Source of the DNA: Pseudoalteromonas rubra
GTDB lineage: Bacteria; Pseudomonadota; Gammaproteobacteria; Enterobacterales; Alteromonadaceae
Direction: 5' to 3'
DNA: 64,000 nt
Assembly (NCBI RefSeq): GCF_005886805.2
Contig: NZ_CP045430.1
Span: forward strand, 186,001 to 250,000
The position numbers and the translations under genes are program-made. Shown one piece after another: positions 62,001 to 64,000 of the stretch. A model generated the notes under the pieces. That model did no database searches and was not told where the DNA came from. It saw only the letters and a program-made list of their open reading frames with translations. Each line of letters opens with the position of its first letter. Positions within the stretch are counted from its first letter, which is position 1.

Positions 62001-62991
62001 CCAGCACTGGGACCCCAACCGTGATGTCCTGTTGCTGGCTGTAGCGATGAAGCAACACATAAAAAACGCTCAGTAGCGCAGAGAATGGCGTGACGCCCAG
62101 CTGCTGACAGCTGTGTTCGAAACGCTGGCAAAGCGCCTCACTCAGTGTAAATTGATGACTGGCACCACGAAACGAGGGCTCAGCCTGGCTGGCAAAGCTG
62201 GTGGGCATTGAAAAAGACGAAAAGTCCGCAAGCTGTTGTTGCCAATAGGCATGCTGTTGCAGGTAGTCATCAGACTGTAAAAAGCGTTTTTCCCAATGTA
62301 CATAATCCAGATATTGTAACGGTGCCGTCTGTGGCACCTCCTTTGATTGCAATATATCCAGCAATTCATTCACCAGCAACTGAACCGACCAACCATCAGC
62401 CACCAGATGATGCAGCATCAAATAGACCCAACGTCCCTGATTTTCATTCGCTGTGCTAATCAAAGCGGCGCGTATCGGTAACGCTTTTTGTAGATCAAAC
62501 CCTTGCTGCAATAAAGGTTGTAACTCGGTTTCAATCTGCCCTTGGCTCACAGGCTCAGACACATACAATTGGGTTAAGGTCAGTGACAACTCGGTATTTA
62601 CGCGCTGACATCCACCTTGTTCTGTAGCGAAAAATTGGCTGCGCAAAATATCGTAACGGGCCAGCAAGGTATTCAGGGCTGCTTCAAGCTGCGCTTTACC
62701 GACAGGCTGTGATAGCCTGAGTAGTCCAGACATAGTGTAGGCAATATCGCCTCCATGATACTGGTCGATAAGCCAGATCCCCTGCTGGGAGGCGGATAGC
62801 ATTCCCTGCTTCTGATGGTGCGCCTGCATATACTCTATCAGCGCCGGCTTGTGCGCTTTAATTTTATTGAGCTGTGCAGCTGGCACAGTTGCAAGGTGGG
62901 TACGCAGTTTCAGGCGACCCTCTTGCAGATAAACATAAATACCCTGACCATCCAGTTCGGCCAATAACGCTTCAATCGCTGAATTTTCCAT
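53080..62991 (-). CDS. Nonribosomal peptide synthetase (Asp, Asn, Asn)
   Basis: A 3303-residue synthetase with three C-A-T modules and no epimerase: TubC-like docking domain (1-60), C (HHLVADGWS), A, T, C (HHIVSDGWS), A, T, C (HHIASDGWS), A, T. Codes read by eye: A1 DLTKIGHIGK, matching Asp; A2 and A3 both DATKVGEVGK, matching Asn. The C-terminus (DDNENDTSEEMFL) is a short acidic tail with terminal hydrophobic residues, the type recognised by TubC-like docking domains, and the next subunit has such a domain. The gene begins 2 bases after the stop of the upstream synthetase, so all are one transcript. Asp and Asn carrier domains are the candidate substrates of the nearby SyrP-like dioxygenase. 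Confidence 0.96.
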   Translation of the reverse strand: MENSAIEALLAELDGQGIYVYLQEGRLKLRTHLATVPAAQLNKIKAHKPALIEYMQAHHQKQGMLSASQQGIWLIDQYHGGDIAYTMSGLLRLSQPVGKAQLEAALNTLLARYDILRSQFFATEQGGCQRVNTELSLTLTQLYVSEPVSQGQIETELQPLLQQGFDLQKALPIRAALISTANENQGRWVYLMLHHLVADGWSVQLLVNELLDILQSKEVPQTAPLQYLDYVHWEKRFLQSDDYLQQHAYWQQQLADFSSFSMPTSFASQAEPSFRGASHQFTLSEALCQRFEHSCQQLGVTPFSALLSVFYVLLHRYSQQQDITVGVPVLGREQSEFESMIGCFIHTLPLRQQLDGGMLFNELARSTQLKMTQALENQSVSQDTLARLADTSQLFSVLFNYDALPVTPLRSGELEAQLFTLNNHTAKFDLTLNLTTHDNGMAAELEYNIALFSPGLVAQIARDFEALLRTLSDDLAQSLSGVKLPSVEAAQQHLDKASDMTSAPLVLPQILAHAQSTPRHMAIVDADNPSQSVSYAELGGQSASLAGALNDVAQGEEVVAVLVNRQVHSLVALIGVMRAGAAYLPIEQDTPVLRILEIMAQAGCRTLLVCDAEMMTEQVQAALNERDIVAWDFHQLLKQNRTLSEESEVALRRDAQDLAYVIFTSGSTGKPKGVAMSHGALASYCESITHRIEFSLHTRAGIVTGLATDLCLTGIYPVLAQGGSVVMPGSRTLPEPQYLVEMLTIQQVNMLKITPSFARELIPQIAAMGENQPAIEQWILGGEALDVVLVSELQEHYPTAHIVNHYGPSETCIGVTTHTVTAQRHANSEHYPIGKPLAHTRVLVLDEQAQPVPLGMPGELYIGGSSLADGYLRAPQLTDRYFVHCEMQNGKLARFYRSGDRVRLTHRGELEYLGRLDNQPKIRGYRIDISEIEAKLTALPQVKSAVVIARKQANSDTLVAYYVAAGEEEVVTSDVLRDALSALLPQAMIPSHFKALEKLPVLSNGKVDRKQLATLSLSEARNYTPPKTELQQQLATLFSDLTGVSQVSADDDFFAIGGHSLLAMRLANHIRARFERVLSLQAIFANPTVEKLERCLLGQDIHVGHNLVTVDQSGAHPLSFAQQRIWFVDQMQGHSKQYNLQGAFTIKGALNITALSQAFEQVVQQHAILRFNYDQNEQGEAVQSFNDTLNFVLQQRDLSGFDDERQADTLRQLLAEDYHTGFDLKQELLLRGQLLQLDAQLYVLIVTMHHIVSDGWSIGVLCRALETAYRQACEGTQTGLPKLTHSYIDYVHWQRSLATQPQWQTSLTYWQNQLADLPRVHELPQDNSRENKVISGGALHCYELPAELTQVLRRFVVTSGQTLFGVLESAFASWMSRLSGQSDVALGTPVAGREFSELEPVIGNFINTLVLRHHIESDMTFSDVLTTSNETLQSALTHQHIPFDTLVEALNNERSLGIHPLIQVVFRVNNQINEALQLEGLDVTVNDTGVRSAKLDLEVSVIDCGDTLQIEWLYDSALWHEHSIESFARQYTQLLRSCLEAPQRRVSELSLIDPEQLVQILSYSAPQNEQDSSDIGWHHHFSAIAEIQPHSIALRCNGESYSYLEVEQRANQLAHCLLEMGFDEQSRIALLLPSGPAMVIAVLAILKTRHVYVPLHYDTPEKSMSYIVEDADIVMILALSEDTEKLIDSGTDFLFLDDLFDVESNFAGYPVSAPSLEELGESQTSDAQRLCYIIYTSGSTGRPKGVMISHGNLNVYLSHAMDTYLDADATLPLAVVSTPLAFDATITALVPPLLCGGEVEIVTQGPHQLAAITELLFNAIRPRLFKLTPAHLRAVQALMDELGSNSAPHTIVIGGEALDSDLLIALRAKLPACTWVNEYGPTEATVGCSVFSLTPDLNPQAALRYPDVPIGLPNPGVAMLVVDQCDQPVPANTPGELLIGGAVVSPGYVNLDELNQTKFVTLSVGERPPMRFYRSGDLVQWQSDEQGRLSYLRYCGRTDEQIKLRGYRIDLNAICHYLRELDGVRDCAVTVDEEQQLLQAHLLYLNGNVPPDSHLRNHLAQYLPPYMIPGQFNRVEAIPLTANGKVDSKALKALAQQGEGRASKSIDLTALTAMQSYLYQLYRDTLLTEHIDLHDSFFDLGGHSLLAIKLISQIRQQKNLEVTLPQLFKTPTIASLAQALEHCEPISAVHAIQPVSREQALPLSFAQQRLWLIEQLQESSTQYHMPAGFKFSGTLDKAAFSEALKALIARHEVLRSRIVKVAGAAEPVQQVSEQFELPLTQLDLTKMSERARQQRWQQGAHDNATARFDLSQDLLLRVLLVEFAKDDYRVHFNMHHIASDGWSMAILVREFIAFYRHFAKESGYQLPAELTQPLAVQYGDFAHWQRNIWAKEANQADLQHWQTALEGHPPLHQLPLDYPRPAMAQLNGSRHTQRLSAALTRAIHEHCKAQGVTLFMWLHTVFSLLVQRYSQTNDVVIGSPVAGREYNEVANLIGFFVNTLVIRMRTQSGQSFNQLLEQQKQVILDAFKHQALPFEQLVEALKPERNLGHQPIFQILFALQNNETTDLVLPQLHIEVETPSEPMMKFDLEVNAIEKGDGIELEWNFSSALFKSATIAALAESFEVLISTILKSPEHKVERLALLTQSRQQQLVSIKGADTAISTQCIHSQVTARVQSAANQLAVRDADACMLSYLALEQKANTLASYLLEQGVKPGARIALCLGAECDQLVAMLAAFKVRAAYVPIDPTLPASRCQFIVRDSGASWLITNNKLLSQLEPVIDAVQQPPLSVLVMDSPQSWQPRQQHARFASSEPSDLAYVIYTSGTTGQPKGVAISHGSLALYLDHACHAYLDEQPSFSVVSTPLAFDATVTAIWPALLQGVCIDMLADDERMLKELANRLCGKVAGVFKVTPAHLQGVVAILKQCGLSDERSFDAAHKVVVGGEALPVALLAELSERLPNVCWINEYGPTEATVGTSTYQCDKQEVDRLSAQSMIQVPIGQPIANTHLLVLDEQMQPVPAGVMGELYIGGNNLALGYLNRRDLSDEKFVWLPVGVQQSEQRFYRSGDLVRWSVNDDGTPGALQFCHRLDAQLKLRGYRIEPQEIAQQLQQDPRIEQAVVVLNEAADNLEAYLVAKTDEDLARPDPAELVNAGVATELSARLSESLPAYMVPYRYVLTDTIPLTANGKVDARALHALGAQCDSVDKLIAPRTDVEAVLADILASVLKRTSISVEDNFFSLGGHSLLATQCIGLIEERLGIGMSVRTLFERPTVAALAQWVEIQQAMAHQAQDDNENDTSEEMFL

Positions 62992-62993
62992 AC

Positions 62994-64000
62994 TTACAAG
63001 TCCATCTCCGTCATGGATTGATCATCTAATGCCACACTGATATCGCGACCACTGACAATATTACTGAGGCGTTCAACGCCTTGTGAGTCTGTCACTGGCC
63101 CTGCACTCACCAGCTCATCCACACGCACTGCCAATTGCATGACACTGGGGTTATCAAAGATGTCTCCCACTGTCGCTCTGATAGCAAAGTGCTGGTTTAA
63201 CCGGGAAATCAGCTGCATGGCCAGCACCGAATTGCCACCACATTCAAAGAAGTTGTGTCGGGTACCTAGCTGCTCGGTGTTTAACAACTCAAGATAGAAG
63301 GCCAGGATTTGAGTTTCTACCGGGTTGTTCGGCGCGCATAAGGTGGTTTGTGTCGCATAGTTGGTGTCGGGTACAGTCAGCGCGTTACGATCCAACTTGC
63401 CATTGGCCGTGGTTGGCCACTGCGAGAGCCAGCACAAATACTCCGGCAACATATAAGCAGGTAAGTGATTAGCCAACGCGCTGCGTAGCGCACTGATATT
63501 CCAGTGCTGTGCCAGCTCGCCCTGTTCAATGGCATAGGCGCACAACGCCCTCTGATCTTGCGCTGTGGTTTTAATAAATACGCGCACATCCACATCACTC
63601 AGCACCTTACGCAACTGAGCCTCTATCTCGCCTAATTCAATCCGGTGACCGTGTAATTTGACTTGATGATCGAGGCGACCGTCGAGTTCAAATCGACCAT
63701 CAGCCAGTCTGCGGGCTCTATCGCCGGTCCGATAAAGTCGTTCACTGTGTTCACCATCAAACTCATAGGTCACAAAACGGGCGTCGGTTAGTTCAGGTCG
63801 TGCCAAATAGCCATTGGCCAGGCCAGCCCCGCCTATCCATAGCTCCCCCCATACGCCATCAGGCTGCATGTCAGCACTCGATGTCGCATCTTCACTCAAC
63901 ACAATCAGGCGAGTATTGGCGACAGGCTTGCCGATGGTGATATCGTCAGGGTCAAAGATCTGAGTGGTTGCAGACCAAATGGTGGTTTCGGTGGGTCCGT
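62994..64000 (-). CDS. Nonribosomal peptide synthetase, C-terminal part, cut by window edge
   Basis: The minus-strand frame is open to the end of the window. Visible parts are the last half of an A domain (GPTETTIW core A5, WIGGAGLANGYL, LYRTGDRARRL, then ANGKLDR with the A10 lysine), a T domain (NFFECGGNSVLAMQL) and an acidic tail (DDQSMTEMDL). Residues 330/331 are Ile-Trp, shared by Gly (DILQLGLIWK) and some Cys (DLYNLSLIWK) codes, but the rest of the code is outside the window. The apparent start at 63902 is internal, because the A5 motif lies upstream of it. The T-domain motif is GGNS instead of the commoner GGHS. The acidic tail matches the TubC-like docking domain of the next subunit. 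Confidence 0.93.
   Translation of the reverse strand, partial: GPTETTIWSATTQIFDPDDITIGKPVANTRLIVLSEDATSSADMQPDGVWGELWIGGAGLANGYLARPELTDARFVTYEFDGEHSERLYRTGDRARRLADGRFELDGRLDHQVKLHGHRIELGEIEAQLRKVLSDVDVRVFIKTTAQDQRALCAYAIEQGELAQHWNISALRSALANHLPAYMLPEYLCWLSQWPTTANGKLDRNALTVPDTNYATQTTLCAPNNPVETQILAFYLELLNTEQLGTRHNFFECGGNSVLAMQLISRLNQHFAIRATVGDIFDNPSVMQLAVRVDELVSAGPVTDSQGVERLSNIVSGRDISVALDDQSMTEMDL

Noticed and set aside
41045..64000. Cluster identity with the alterochromide synthetases
   Set aside because: Two adjacent Asn modules are shared, but the order here is Asp-Asn-Asn-Thr-Leu-basic, and the known alterochromide order is Thr-Val-Asn-Asn-Leu/Ile.
1..64000. CRISPR arrays, tRNA or rRNA genes, intact insertion sequences
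   Set aside because: Searched by eye; no regularly spaced repeats, cloverleaf with conserved T-loop, or transposase frames were found.

Overview
The window looks like chromosomal DNA of a marine gammaproteobacterium, most likely Pseudoalteromonas or a close relative. This is inferred from the style of the proteins, the mix of signal-peptide enzymes, a TetR/MFP/RND pump, a giant hybrid two-component regulator and a large NRPS cluster, and from dispersed REP-like hairpins. No marker gene (rRNA, tRNA, housekeeping operon) is present to prove it. Most genes lie on the minus strand.

Layout. 0-12.3 kb: housekeeping and accessory genes. These are a partial threonine aldolase, a VOC protein, a tightly overlapped TetR-MFP-RND efflux operon, a broken GIY-YIG endonuclease gene next to REP-like hairpins, a hypothetical protein, a secreted HExxH peptidase-like protein, a periplasmic solute-binding protein and a UPF0149/TPR-like protein. 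13.0-13.3 kb: a small exported Cys-rich protein whose start codon is missing or atypical.

13.5-23.9 kb: a defence-island-like block. A four-gene minus-strand operon (SAM methyltransferase, PLD-helicase-S24 fusion, putAbiC-like membrane protein, double-DUF262 protein) converges on a second PLD-helicase with a DUF3427-like tail. The putAbiC and DUF262 genes are visibly more A+T-rich than their neighbours. Each family has been linked to phage defence or restriction, but I do not recognise this combination as a named system.

24.5-34 kb: a secreted BNR-type protein, a 1319-residue hybrid two-component regulator and a LuxR-type regulator. In the gaps are two unlisted micro-ORFs (26902-27072 and 33677-33850) encoding 56- and 57-residue peptides. 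Both have a related 30-residue leader ending exactly in Gly-Gly, followed by unrelated cores; these look like ribosomal peptide precursors.

34.3-64 kb: a nonribosomal peptide cluster, all minus strand and running off the right edge. Specificity residues read by eye give ...-[Gly/Cys-like?]-Asp-Asn-Asn-Thr-(D-)Leu-[probably basic residue], then release by a C-terminal thioesterase. Tailoring and export genes follow: a SyrP/TauD-like dioxygenase (candidate Asp/Asn beta-hydroxylase), an exported S12 serine hydrolase lipoprotein (candidate maturation or resistance peptidase), a DUF697-like protein, a small membrane protein, a SyrD/PvdE-type ABC exporter and an SPFH-domain membrane protein. NRPS subunits are ordered by TubC-like N-terminal docking domains facing short acidic C-terminal tails. 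I saw no CRISPR array, rRNA, tRNA or intact insertion sequence.
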